DNA of 64,000 nucleotides, taken from assembly GCA_036493735.1 (NCBI GenBank), contig DASXPH010000020.1, positions 49,949-113,948 on the forward strand, written 5' to 3'. The stretch comes from AG2 sp036493735 (GTDB lineage Bacteria > Gemmatimonadota > Gemmatimonadetes > Gemmatimonadales > Gemmatimonadaceae). Made by a program: the position numbers and the translations under genes. Below, one piece after another: positions 27,201-35,160 of the stretch. The notes beneath the pieces are model-generated. The model did no database searches, was not told the DNA's origin, and was given only the letters and a program-made list of their open reading frames with translations. How positions within the stretch are numbered: position 1 is the stretch's first letter; every line of letters begins with the position of its first letter.

Positions 27201-28178
27201 TTAGGCCGCCTCGGATGGGGATTCGCGCTGCGCCTGCTTCGCCGCGTAGGTTGCGGCGGCAACACGCACCCATTCGCCGTCTGCGTGCGCCGTCCGCCGA
27301 GCGGCAAGACGTTCGCGATTGCATGGTCCGTTGCCCTTCACCACGCGCCAGAACTCGTCCCAGTCGATCGGGCCGACCGTCCAGTTCTGAGTCTGCTCAT
27401 CGTAGGCGAGCTGCGGATCGGGTATGACGAGGTCGATGGCCTTTGCCTGCGCGACGCTGAGATTGATGAATCGTTGGCGCAGCTCGTCATTGCTCTTCCG
27501 CTTCACGCCCCAGCGCATCAGCTCGTCGCTGTTCGAAGACTGGCTGTCGTGCGGGCCGAACATCATCAGCGAAGGCCACCACCACCGGTCGAGCGCATCC
27601 TGCGCCATGCGCTTCTGGTCGGGCGTTCCCGAAGCGAGGGTCGCCATGATCTCGAAGCCCTGACGCTTATGGAAGTTTTCCTCCTTGCAGATCCGCACCA
27701 TCGCTCGCGCGTACGGACCGTATGACGCCTTGGCCAGCATCGTCTGGTTCACGATCGCGGCGCCGTCCACGAGCCAGCCGATCGCGCCAATATCCGCCCA
27801 GGTGAGCGTCGGATAATTGAAGATGCTCGAGTACTTCGCTGTTCCGTTCAGGAGTTGCTGAATGAGCTCGTGCCGGTCGACGCCCAGCGTCTCGGTGCCG
27901 CAGTAGATGTACAGGCCGTGCCCCGCCTCGTCCTGGACCTTTGCGAGGAGCGACATCTTGCGCCGCAGCGAAGGCGCGCGCGTGATCCAGTTACCCTCTG
28001 GCAGCATGCCGACGACTTCGGAATGCGCGTGCTGAGACATCATGCGAACCAGCTGCTTCCGATACCGCTCGGGCATCCAATCCTTGGGCTCGATGGTCTC
28101 ACCGGCCGCGATTCGCGCCTCGAAGTCCGCGAGTCGCGTCGGATCTTCGGCGACGGGGTCAGCTTTGTTCGGGGTCAT
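27201..28178 (-). CDS. paaA: Phenylacetyl-CoA 1,2-epoxidase catalytic subunit PaaA
   Basis: A 325-residue diiron oxygenase. Iron-ligand helices are visible as KVQDEAGHGLYIYCG and ICKEENFHKRQGFEIM (two ExxH-type motifs), with WWWPSLMMFGPHDSQS and the C-terminal NGPCNRERLAARR conserved in PaaA. I start at the ATG complementary to 28176-28178 (MTPNKADPV). A TATAAT (complement of 28185-28190) lies only six bases before it, so the mRNA may be leaderless or nearly so. The stop TAA is part of a GCCTAACG copy. First gene of paaA-B-C-D. Confidence 0.95.
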   Translation of the reverse strand: MTPNKADPVAEDPTRLADFEARIAAGETIEPKDWMPERYRKQLVRMMSQHAHSEVVGMLPEGNWITRAPSLRRKMSLLAKVQDEAGHGLYIYCGTETLGVDRHELIQQLLNGTAKYSSIFNYPTLTWADIGAIGWLVDGAAIVNQTMLAKASYGPYARAMVRICKEENFHKRQGFEIMATLASGTPDQKRMAQDALDRWWWPSLMMFGPHDSQSSNSDELMRWGVKRKSNDELRQRFINLSVAQAKAIDLVIPDPQLAYDEQTQNWTVGPIDWDEFWRVVKGNGPCNRERLAARRTAHADGEWVRVAAATYAAKQAQRESPSEAA

Positions 28179-28184
28179 GTTGGT

Positions 28185-28190
28185 ATTATA
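28185..28190 (-). promoter_or_regulatory. Candidate -10 element of paaA (near-leaderless)
   Basis: A perfect TATAAT on the minus strand, six bases before the paaA ATG, placing the expected transcription start at or within a few bases of the start codon. The region 17 bp upstream (complement of 28208-28213) matches TTGACA at only three positions and lies within a degenerate heptamer repeat. Confidence 0.4.
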
Positions 28191-28199
28191 CACGCCTGG

Positions 28200-28240
28200 C
28201 GGGTGGCTGGTGATGTTCCAGCCCACCAGTTACCCATCAC
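28200..28240. repeat. Degenerate heptamer repeat between paaA and the divergent hydratase gene
   Basis: GGGTGGCTGGTGA at about 28201-28213 and a C-rich series CAGCCCA, CCAGTTA, CCCATCA at about 28219-28239 form short inverted arms with a 7-bp step, in the promoter region of two divergent genes. Confidence 0.5.
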
Positions 28241-28245
28241 AGGTC

Positions 28246-29022
28246 ATGACTTCTTCTGCTACCGCAGCTACGGCCGGAACCGTCCAGACGACCTTCGCCG
28301 ACGGTATCGCTACGGTCCGCTTTTTTCATCCAAAGGGCAACTCGCTTCCGGCCGCCCTGCTCGCCCGCTTAGCCGACGAGATTCGTGGACTCGGAAAGCG
28401 CGACGACGCGACGGTCATTGTCCTCCGGAGCGGCGACACGGGGCCATTCTGTGCCGGCGCCTCGTTCGAGGAGTTGAAAGCGATCCAGGACGCTCGCGCC
28501 GGTAAGGAGTTCTTCATGGGCTTCGCGAGGGTCATTCTGGCCATGACGCGCTGCCCGAAGCTCATCATCAGCCGCGTCCATGGAAAGGTGGTCGGGGGCG
28601 GCGTCGGTCTGGTCGCGGCATCCGACTACGCGATGGCCGTCGAATCGGCGTCATTGCGACTGAGCGAGCTCGCCGTGGGGATCGGCCCGTTCGTGGTCGG
28701 GCCGGCCATCGAGCGGAAGGTTGGACTCGGCGGCTTCAGCGCGATGGCGGTCGATGCCGATTGGCGCACGGCACGCTGGGCCGAGCAGTTCGGGCTCTTT
28801 GCGCGCCTCTTCGAGAGCATCAAGGCGCTCGATGACGGTGTCGAGAGTTTCGCTCGAACGCTCGCGCGCTCCAATCCGGAAGCGATGGCGAAGATGAAGG
28901 CGGTTTTCTGGCAGGGCACCGAGCACTGGGACCGCCTGCTGGAGGATCGCGCGGAGATGAGCGGCGCTTTAGTGACTTCTGAATTCACCCGCGCCGCGAT
29001 CGCGGCGTTCGAGAGGGGCTGA
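28246..29022 (+). CDS. Enoyl-CoA hydratase/isomerase family protein (paa-linked)
   Basis: A 258-residue crotonase-fold protein with PFCAGASFEELKAIQD and HGKVVGGGVGLVAASD oxyanion-hole loops and a divergent catalytic region SELAVGIGPFVVGPAIERK that lacks the usual G-(G/E)-G-pattern glutamate/aspartate pair. It is divergent from paaA and probably acts in phenylacetate or short-chain acyl-CoA metabolism; a PaaF-type 2,3-dehydroadipyl-CoA hydratase is one possibility, since no other paaF is in the window. The ATG at 28246 follows the array. It converges with the GLFV-like gene, with 5 bp between them. Confidence 0.8.
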   Translation: MTSSATAATAGTVQTTFADGIATVRFFHPKGNSLPAALLARLADEIRGLGKRDDATVIVLRSGDTGPFCAGASFEELKAIQDARAGKEFFMGFARVILAMTRCPKLIISRVHGKVVGGGVGLVAASDYAMAVESASLRLSELAVGIGPFVVGPAIERKVGLGGFSAMAVDADWRTARWAEQFGLFARLFESIKALDDGVESFARTLARSNPEAMAKMKAVFWQGTEHWDRLLEDRAEMSGALVTSEFTRAAIAAFERG

Positions 29023-29027
29023 GGGCC

Positions 29028-30206
29028 TCAACCGAACAGCTCGCGGATCGCGTCCTCGAACGAGATTCGAAACTCGCGCTCGCGAACGCGCCTCGTTGCG
29101 TCGAAGGACACCGTCTCGAGACGGTGCGAGGCGTCGAGGAGCGTTTCGATCTGGAACGGCTCGCCGGCCACATGGGCGAGATATTCTTCGACGGCGGTGA
29201 GATAGCCCATCATCCCACCGAACTCGGTTGGACAATACGCCTTTCGTGCACGACGCAGGACGTCGGCGCCCCTCGGATCGGGCATGACAAGATTCTCCGA
29301 TCCACAAACGACCGCCAGTCTTCCATTTTCGGCGGAGCGCGCCACGGACTCGGGATCGAGCGAACCCCCGGCGGCGTTGAGCACGAGCGCGTCCATCGGC
29401 TCGCGGAGGAATTCTTCCTTTCCCTCGGAGCTCCAGACTCGAATACCGCGCGCGGCAATCTGCGCGCGCTTGGCTGCCTTTGGCTCGACCGCGAGCATTC
29501 GTGCGCCCTCGTGACAGAGCTCGTCGAGGATGCGGTTTCCGATGTTGCCGACGCCGATCAGACCAATTGTCGCGCGCGAGACGGGAACCTCGAAGGCGCG
29601 CAGCATGCCGTGAAGCACCTGGTAATTCCCAGCCGCCGTCGGCAGCGACGTGTCGGCGACGACGCTTCCCGCGTACCCGGCGTTCAGGTACTGGAGGGAT
29701 TGCGTGCGACCGTCGGACATCAGGCCATGACCGAGGTCCTGGCCCGTGGTGATATGAAAGCCCGCGCACGACGTGCAGTCGTTCAGACACTCGATGGCGA
29801 AATCGAGCATCGCGAAATCACGCGGGCATCCGACGCGCGACTCAGGGGTGGGCTCGAGCACGCACTTGCCGCCGACGATGCGGCCGATGTCATGCTGGGC
29901 CAGTGGTCCGCCCACGTGGACCAACCGCGACCAGTAGACTTTCTCCTCCATGCCGGCCGCCAGCTCGATCGCTTCGCGATCGGCACGGAATCCCGGCCGG
30001 CTCGTGCGCTCTTCGGGCGCGATACGAAAGCCGCCTAACGACAGCCGGTCGGAGCCAGGCGTGGCGTGGGTCGCGATCGCGAGCGTCCACGGCTCGGTGA
30101 GATGCTTGTAGACGTAGACCCAGATTCGGCGTGCATCGGAAGTCTCCGGTGCGATGCATGCCGCTTCGTTAGGCTCGACGACGGTTTTGTTGAACGACCG
30201 GCTCAC
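29028..30206 (-). CDS. GLFV-type amino-acid dehydrogenase-like NAD-binding protein
   Basis: A 392-residue protein. The C-terminal half is a Rossmann domain (IGLIGVGNIGNRILDEL, then ARMLAVEPKAAKRAQ, and VLNAAGGSLDPESV) arranged as in leucine/phenylalanine dehydrogenases. PTEFGGMMGYLTAVEEYLAH resembles their C-terminal part. The N-terminal half lacks the canonical glycine-rich catalytic-lysine motif and has cysteines in LNDCTSCAGFH. GTG start one base after the hmgA stop, so it is coupled to tyrosine catabolism; a dehydrogenase or deaminating step on an aromatic amino acid is a plausible but unproven role. Confidence 0.65.
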   Translation of the reverse strand: MSRSFNKTVVEPNEAACIAPETSDARRIWVYVYKHLTEPWTLAIATHATPGSDRLSLGGFRIAPEERTSRPGFRADREAIELAAGMEEKVYWSRLVHVGGPLAQHDIGRIVGGKCVLEPTPESRVGCPRDFAMLDFAIECLNDCTSCAGFHITTGQDLGHGLMSDGRTQSLQYLNAGYAGSVVADTSLPTAAGNYQVLHGMLRAFEVPVSRATIGLIGVGNIGNRILDELCHEGARMLAVEPKAAKRAQIAARGIRVWSSEGKEEFLREPMDALVLNAAGGSLDPESVARSAENGRLAVVCGSENLVMPDPRGADVLRRARKAYCPTEFGGMMGYLTAVEEYLAHVAGEPFQIETLLDASHRLETVSFDATRRVREREFRISFEDAIRELFG

Positions 30207-30207
30207 G

Positions 30208-31401
30208 TCAGGTCGTCGGCGGGTTGAATCCCGCGTGCTGCTGCTCGATCCAGCTCTTGTGGTAGCTCGGATCTTCGATCGCCACTGCCTGTCTGGCGAC
30301 GTGCAGCGGACGGAACGAATCCATCATCACCGCGAGCTCGTCCGTGCGCTTCGCGCCAATCGACGCTTCGGCGCGCCCCGGATGTGGGCCATGTGGAATA
30401 CCGTCGGGATGGTGGGTGATGCTGCCGAACTCGATGCCCTTACGACTCATGAATTCACTCGACGCATAGTACAGCACCTCGTCGGAATCGACGTTGCTGT
30501 GATTATAAGGTGCCGGAACGGCCTCGGGATCGAAGTCGTACGGTCGAGGGCAGAATGAGCAAATCACGAACCCGTCGCCCTCGAACGTCTGGTGCACGGG
30601 AGGCGGCTGGTGGACGCGCCCGACGATCGGCTCGAAATCGTAGATATTGAACGCCCAGGGATAGAAATAGCCGTCCCACCCGACGACATCGAACGGGTGG
30701 TGGTCCAGAATGAACTCATTGAGGGCGTCATACTGCTTCACGAGCAGGCGAAAATCGCCCATCTCGTCGTGCGTCTTCAACTCGAGCGGGCGGCGGATGT
30801 CGCGCTCGGAGTACGGCGCGCCCTCCTTCAGCTGACCGAACTCGTTGCGATATCGCTTTGGCCAGCGGACGTGACCCCGGCTCTCCATGATGAGAAAGCG
30901 CGGTTGATCGCCCTTCATGTCGAGTTTGTAGCGATGGAGAATGCCGCGATGGATGATGAGATAGTCGCCCTCGCGGAACGGGAGATCGCCGTACACCGAC
31001 TCGAGGGTGCCCGTCCCCTTCGCGACGTACACGACCTCGTCGCCCTGCGCATTGCGATAGAAATGCGCGTCCTGCTCGTCAGGCTCGACGTACAACATCG
31101 CGACTTCGGCGTTGAACAAAAGCGGCAGTCGATCGAGCGTCGGGCTGCCGCCACGTTTGACCCTGGATGTTCGGAAATGCCGATGGCGGAGCGCCGCGTC
31201 CTCGTCAGGTTGGTACGCGATGTCCTTGATCCGCTTCACCGACTTGATCGTCGTCGGCGGATGCACATGGTAGAGCAGCGACGAGGTCCCGGTGAAGCCC
31301 TCGTGGCCCATCAACTCTTCCGCGTAGATTCCCCCGCCGGGTTTGCGGAACGCGATGTGTCGCTTGCGAGGAATGCTGCCTAACGTGTGATAGATGGGCA
31401 T
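30208..31401 (-). CDS. hmgA: Homogentisate 1,2-dioxygenase
   Basis: A 397-residue cupin-fold iron dioxygenase. FRKPGGGIYAEELMGHEGF and HVHPPTTIKSVK at the N-terminus are characteristic. The C-terminal NHSNVDSDEVLYYAS and HHPDGIPHGPHPG contain the histidine and glutamate iron ligands. It opens the homogentisate ring to maleylacetoacetate. It lies between hppD (upstream) and the GLFV-like gene (downstream) on the minus strand. The following pathway genes, maleylacetoacetate isomerase and fumarylacetoacetase, are not in the window. Confidence 0.94.
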   Translation of the reverse strand: MPIYHTLGSIPRKRHIAFRKPGGGIYAEELMGHEGFTGTSSLLYHVHPPTTIKSVKRIKDIAYQPDEDAALRHRHFRTSRVKRGGSPTLDRLPLLFNAEVAMLYVEPDEQDAHFYRNAQGDEVVYVAKGTGTLESVYGDLPFREGDYLIIHRGILHRYKLDMKGDQPRFLIMESRGHVRWPKRYRNEFGQLKEGAPYSERDIRRPLELKTHDEMGDFRLLVKQYDALNEFILDHHPFDVVGWDGYFYPWAFNIYDFEPIVGRVHQPPPVHQTFEGDGFVICSFCPRPYDFDPEAVPAPYNHSNVDSDEVLYYASSEFMSRKGIEFGSITHHPDGIPHGPHPGRAEASIGAKRTDELAVMMDSFRPLHVARQAVAIEDPSYHKSWIEQQHAGFNPPTT

Positions 31402-31416
31402 AGTGATGCATCACGC

Positions 31417-32541
31417 TCAGAGGTTCCCTCTCGCCGCTTGCTCTCGCTCGATCGCTTCGAAGAGCGCCCGGAAGTTCCCCTTGCCGAACCCGCGCGCGCC
31501 TTTCCGCTGAATGATCTCGTAGAACACCGTGGGCCGGTCCTGCACGTTGCGGGAGAAGATCTGCAACAAGTAGCCGTCCGGATCCCGATCGACGAGAATG
31601 CCGAGCTCCTCGAGCACGTTCACCGGCTCATCGATCTTGCCCACTCGGCGCTGCAGATCGGCGTAGTACGACGTCGGGGTTCTGAGGAACTCGACGCCGC
31701 GGTCGCGAAGCGTGGTCACGGTCTTGATGATGTCGCTCGTCGCCAGAGCGAGATGCTGCACACCAGGGCCGCGATAAAAATCGAGATACTCGTCGATCTG
31801 TGACTTCTTCTTCCCCCGCGCGGGCTCGTTGATCGGAAACTTGATGCGCTCGTTTCCATTCGCCATCACCTTCGACATCAGCGCGCTGTACTCGGTGGAG
31901 ATGTCCTCGTCGTCGAAGGTGATGAGGTTCTTGAACCCCATCACCTTCTCGTAGAAGCCAACCCACTCGTTCATCTTGCCCAGCTCGACGTTCCCGACGC
32001 AGTGATCGACGTAGAGGAGGCCGCTCTCTGGCGCCTGATAGTGCGGTGAGATGCGCGTGAAGCCAGGCATGAAGAGCCCGCGATAATTCTTTCGTTCGAC
32101 GAGTGAGTGTATCGTGTCGCCGTAGATTCGAATCGCGGCAACCACGACTTCCCCACTCTCGTCCTTCAGGACCCTCGGCTCGTGTAGCGGCACCGCACCG
32201 CGTGCCACGGCCTTCGTGAAGGCATCGCGGGCATCGTCCACCCACAGGGCGATGTCACGCACGCCATCGCCGTGCGTGTTGACGTGCGCCGCGATCTCCC
32301 CTTCCGGCCCGAGCGCCGACGTCATGATGAGCCGGATCTTATTCTGCTGGAGGAGGTAGCTCACGCGATCCCGCGTCCCCGTCTCCGGCCCGCGATACCC
32401 GACCAACTGGAAGCCGAAGCCAGACTGATAGTAGTGCGCCGCCTGCTTCGCGTTCCCAACATAGAACTCGACGTAGTCGGTTCCGTTGATGGGGAAGATG
32501 TCCTGAGTCGCCGATTCGGTAGGTAGCGTCGCCGTTGCCAT
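31417..32541 (-). CDS. hppD: 4-hydroxyphenylpyruvate dioxygenase
   Basis: A 374-residue protein with two vicinal-oxygen-chelate domains. DYVEFYVGNAKQAAHYYQSG opens the first; YVDHCVGNVELGKMNEWVGF carries the first iron histidine of the second, VQHLALATSDI the second, and FYEIIQRKGARGFGKGNF the glutamate ligand and the C-terminal helix. It converts 4-hydroxyphenylpyruvate to homogentisate. The ATG (complement of 32539-32541) is chosen because further upstream the frame runs into a heptamer array encoding GGWWLVAG-like residues, which is not protein-like. hmgA follows by 15 bp. Confidence 0.94.
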   Translation of the reverse strand: MATATLPTESATQDIFPINGTDYVEFYVGNAKQAAHYYQSGFGFQLVGYRGPETGTRDRVSYLLQQNKIRLIMTSALGPEGEIAAHVNTHGDGVRDIALWVDDARDAFTKAVARGAVPLHEPRVLKDESGEVVVAAIRIYGDTIHSLVERKNYRGLFMPGFTRISPHYQAPESGLLYVDHCVGNVELGKMNEWVGFYEKVMGFKNLITFDDEDISTEYSALMSKVMANGNERIKFPINEPARGKKKSQIDEYLDFYRGPGVQHLALATSDIIKTVTTLRDRGVEFLRTPTSYYADLQRRVGKIDEPVNVLEELGILVDRDPDGYLLQIFSRNVQDRPTVFYEIIQRKGARGFGKGNFRALFEAIEREQAARGNL

Positions 32542-32579
32542 GGGTGCTTCGAATCCGTTTGGAGTCCTTGTTCGAATAT

Positions 32580-32659
32580 AGTGACTGGTGATTGGTGACT
32601 GGTGGCTGGTAGTACCAGCCACCAGCCACCAGCCACCAGCCACCCGCCACCAACCACTA
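32580..32659. repeat. Heptamer tandem array forming a tight hairpin (GGTGACT/GGTGGCT with CCAGCCA)
   Basis: Left arm 32580-32610 contains GGTGATT, GGTGACT, GGTGGCT in 7-bp steps. Right arm 32615-32656 contains four CCAGCCA, then CCCGCCA and CCAACCA. The innermost ten bases of each arm pair perfectly around a 3-base loop (AGT, 32611-32613). It lies between acetoacetyl-CoA synthetase and hppD on the minus strand, and the TAG stop of the synthetase (complement of 32657-32659) directly continues the array. Confidence 0.88.
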
Positions 32660-34660
32660 GCTCTTCAGCTCCGGCAAGTCCCGAAACAGCTCCAACGCCT
32701 CTGGATTCGCGAGAGCATCGCGATTCTTGACGGGACGTCCGTGAACCACGTCGCGCACGGCGAGCTCGGTAATCTTCCCGCTGATGGTGCGGGGAATATC
32801 TGCCACCTGGACGATCTTCTTCGGCACATGGTGGGGGCTCGCATTACTTCGGATCTGCAGCCTGATCCGTTCCTTGAGCTCGTCGGTCAGCCTCTGGCTT
32901 TCGACGAGGCGCACGAAGAGCACGATGCGGACATCCTCGGCTCCATCGGGATCCGTGATCCGTTGGCTGATCACGAGACTCTCGAGCACCTCCGGCAGCT
33001 GCTCCACCTGTCGGTAGATCTCAGCGGTACCAATCCGCACGCCGCCAGGATTCAGCGTCGCGTCGCTTCGACCATAGATCACCAGGCCATCGTGGCTCGT
33101 GATCTCCGCCCAATCGCCATGGCGCCAGACGCCGGGGAAGTAGTCGAAGTACGCCGCACGATACTTCTCTTTTGTCGGATCATTCCAGAAGTAAATCGGC
33201 ATGCTCGGGAAGGGGGCCGTGCATACCAGCTCTCCGGGTTCCTCGCGAATGGCGTTCGCATCCTCGTCGAAGATCTCGACGCGCATGCCGAGCCCCCGGG
33301 TCTGGATCTCGCCGCGCCACACCGGCGCGATCGGATTCCCGAGAGCGAAGCAGGAGATGAGATCCGTGCCGCCGCTGATGCTGCTCAGCCGTACGTCGGT
33401 CTTCACCTTTTCGTACACGTAATCGAAGCTGTGCGCCGCAAGCGGACTACCAGTCGAAAGGATCGCTTTCAGCGGCGTCAGATCGTGCGTCTGGCGCGGC
33501 TCGAGCCCCTCCTTCTCGGCCAGCGCGAGCCATTTGGCGCTCGTGCCGAAAGTCGTTAGGCGCTCCGCCTCGGCCATCTCCCAGAGAATGGCGCGACGGC
33601 GGAGCAGGGGCGCGCCGTCGTACAGCACGATCGTCGCGCCAACCGCCAGCGCCGACACGAGCCAGTTCCACATCATCCACCCACAGGTCGTGAAGTAGAA
33701 AATGCGATCGTCGCGCGTGAGGTCGCAGTGCAGGACATGCTCTTTCTGGTGCTGCAGCAGCGTGCCGCCGGCACCGTGCACCATGCACTTCGGCAGTCCG
33801 GTTGTGCCTGACGAGTACATCACGTACACGGGGTGAGCGAAGGGCAGACGCGTGAAGGCGAGCCGTGTGTCCGGCGCATCGCGCACGAAATTCTCATAGC
33901 TCACGCCGCGCGGCACAGCGGAGACATCTGGCGACGCATCGCGATACGCGACGATGACTACCTGCTGGATGCTCGTTATGCGCTCGGCGATTCCCGCGAC
34001 CGTCCGCAGGCTATCGATCTCCTTGCCCGCATACCGGTAACCGTCCGCGCAGAAGAGAATCCGCGGCTCGATCTGTCCAAAGCGATCGAGCACCCCCTCC
34101 ACCCCGAAGTCCGGTGAACATGACGACCAGATCGCGCCGAGACTCGTCGTCGCGAGCATGGCGATCGTCGTCTCGGGAATGTTGGGCATGAACCCCGCGA
34201 CCCGATCGCCGGCGCGGACGCCGCAGGCTCTCAGCGCCGACGCGAGTCGCTCCACCTCGCCAAATAACTCGGCGTGTGTCAGACGACGCTGTGGCCCCAA
34301 CTCGTTCCAGCTGACGATCGCCTCACGATCGTCCCGGTACCGCAGCAGATTCTCGGCGAAGTTCAGGCGCGCTCCATCGAACCACCGGGGCCCGAGCTCA
34401 GGGTCGGGTGGCGCGATCCGCTCAGCGCCAACGAGTACCGATTCCCAGGCAGCACCCTTCCGGTCGCGCTCGGCCACGATGCCACAGAACTCCCACACCG
34501 CGGCCCAGAAATCCGCCGGCTGTGCGATCGACCACTCGTAAACTGTCGTGTAATCGTGGACCAGCCCCGCACCGCGCCGCCGCACATCGGCGATGAAGCG
34601 ACTGAGATTCGCGTCGGCGATCTGCCGCGACGTGGGACTCCAGAGCGGCGCGCCCTCCAC
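32657..34660 (-). CDS. aacS: Acetoacetyl-CoA synthetase
   Basis: A 667-residue adenylate-forming enzyme. The AMP-binding loop is YVMYSSGTTGLPKCMVH, the A5-type motif PGVWRHGDWAE, the hinge GRSDATLNPGGVRIG and the C-terminal catalytic-lysine region ISGKITELAVRD. The TTCGWMMWNWLVSALAVGA segment is typical of this subfamily. It activates acetoacetate, which the hppD/hmgA pathway would release downstream. I chose the GTG complementary to 34658-34660 (VEGAPLWSP), five residues before the conserved LWxPS; longer frames overlap the FKBP gene. No ATG is available. Confidence 0.9.
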   Translation of the reverse strand: MEGAPLWSPTSRQIADANLSRFIADVRRRGAGLVHDYTTVYEWSIAQPADFWAAVWEFCGIVAERDRKGAAWESVLVGAERIAPPDPELGPRWFDGARLNFAENLLRYRDDREAIVSWNELGPQRRLTHAELFGEVERLASALRACGVRAGDRVAGFMPNIPETTIAMLATTSLGAIWSSCSPDFGVEGVLDRFGQIEPRILFCADGYRYAGKEIDSLRTVAGIAERITSIQQVVIVAYRDASPDVSAVPRGVSYENFVRDAPDTRLAFTRLPFAHPVYVMYSSGTTGLPKCMVHGAGGTLLQHQKEHVLHCDLTRDDRIFYFTTCGWMMWNWLVSALAVGATIVLYDGAPLLRRRAILWEMAEAERLTTFGTSAKWLALAEKEGLEPRQTHDLTPLKAILSTGSPLAAHSFDYVYEKVKTDVRLSSISGGTDLISCFALGNPIAPVWRGEIQTRGLGMRVEIFDEDANAIREEPGELVCTAPFPSMPIYFWNDPTKEKYRAAYFDYFPGVWRHGDWAEITSHDGLVIYGRSDATLNPGGVRIGTAEIYRQVEQLPEVLESLVISQRITDPDGAEDVRIVLFVRLVESQRLTDELKERIRLQIRSNASPHHVPKKIVQVADIPRTISGKITELAVRDVVHGRPVKNRDALANPEALELFRDLPELKS

Positions 34661-34667
34661 CAGAGTC

Positions 34668-35138
34668 TCAGGCGGGAGCGATGTCGAGCAATTCGATCTC
34701 GTAGACGAGAGTCGAGTTGGGTGGTATCGGCCCCGTGCCGCACGCCCCGAGTGCGAGTTGCGAGGGCACGACGAGGCGTCGCCGCCCACCCACATTCATT
34801 CCGAGCATACCGTCCAGGACGCCGAACGCGCTGATCGTGGCCAGATTCATGTTGAACGAGTGCGAGAGCTGCTGATCGACCACCGTGCCGTTAGGCAGAT
34901 AGGCAACGTAATAGACGTCCACGATCAGCGGCTGGCTGAGGGTCTGGCCATCGCCGACGACAACGTCCTGCGTGTACACGCCGCTCGCCGTCTTCGACCA
35001 CGTGCTCAGGTCGATGTTCAGGCTCGGCGCGAACACCTCCGTCGCCGGATCACTCGGATTCGTTGGCGCGCATCGGTTCGGCTCCGTGGAGCACGCCGCA
35101 AGCGCGAGGGTAAGCGCCAGGAAAGCGAGGAAGCGCAT
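34668..35138 (-). CDS. FKBP-type peptidyl-prolyl isomerase lipoprotein, degenerate active site (copy 1)
   Basis: A 156-residue lipoprotein; the lipidated Cys is residue 16 (ALAAC). After a TEPNRCAPTNPSDPATEVF tether comes an FKBP domain (VYYVAYLPNGTVVDQ, LDGMLGMNVGGRRRLVVPS, IPPNSTLVYEIELLDI). The pocket residues that usually make FKBP catalytic appear lost: FD is VD, the tryptophan before GM is L, and the YG tyrosine is replaced in LALGACG. It may be a binding or scaffold module rather than an isomerase. It is a tandem paralogue of the next gene upstream, 22 bp away, and its stop is seven bases before the aacS GTG. Confidence 0.85.
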   Translation of the reverse strand: MRFLAFLALTLALAACSTEPNRCAPTNPSDPATEVFAPSLNIDLSTWSKTASGVYTQDVVVGDGQTLSQPLIVDVYYVAYLPNGTVVDQQLSHSFNMNLATISAFGVLDGMLGMNVGGRRRLVVPSQLALGACGTGPIPPNSTLVYEIELLDIAPA

Positions 35139-35160
35139 GGGCGGCCGGACGAAGTGAGGA

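Noticed and set aside
32547..32572. TTCGAATCC-like string as a tRNA T-arm
   Set aside because: No acceptor stem, anticodon arm or D-arm can be folded around it.
32615..32656. Tandem repeats as a possible CRISPR array
   Set aside because: Units are only 7 bp with no unique spacers, and there are no cas genes.
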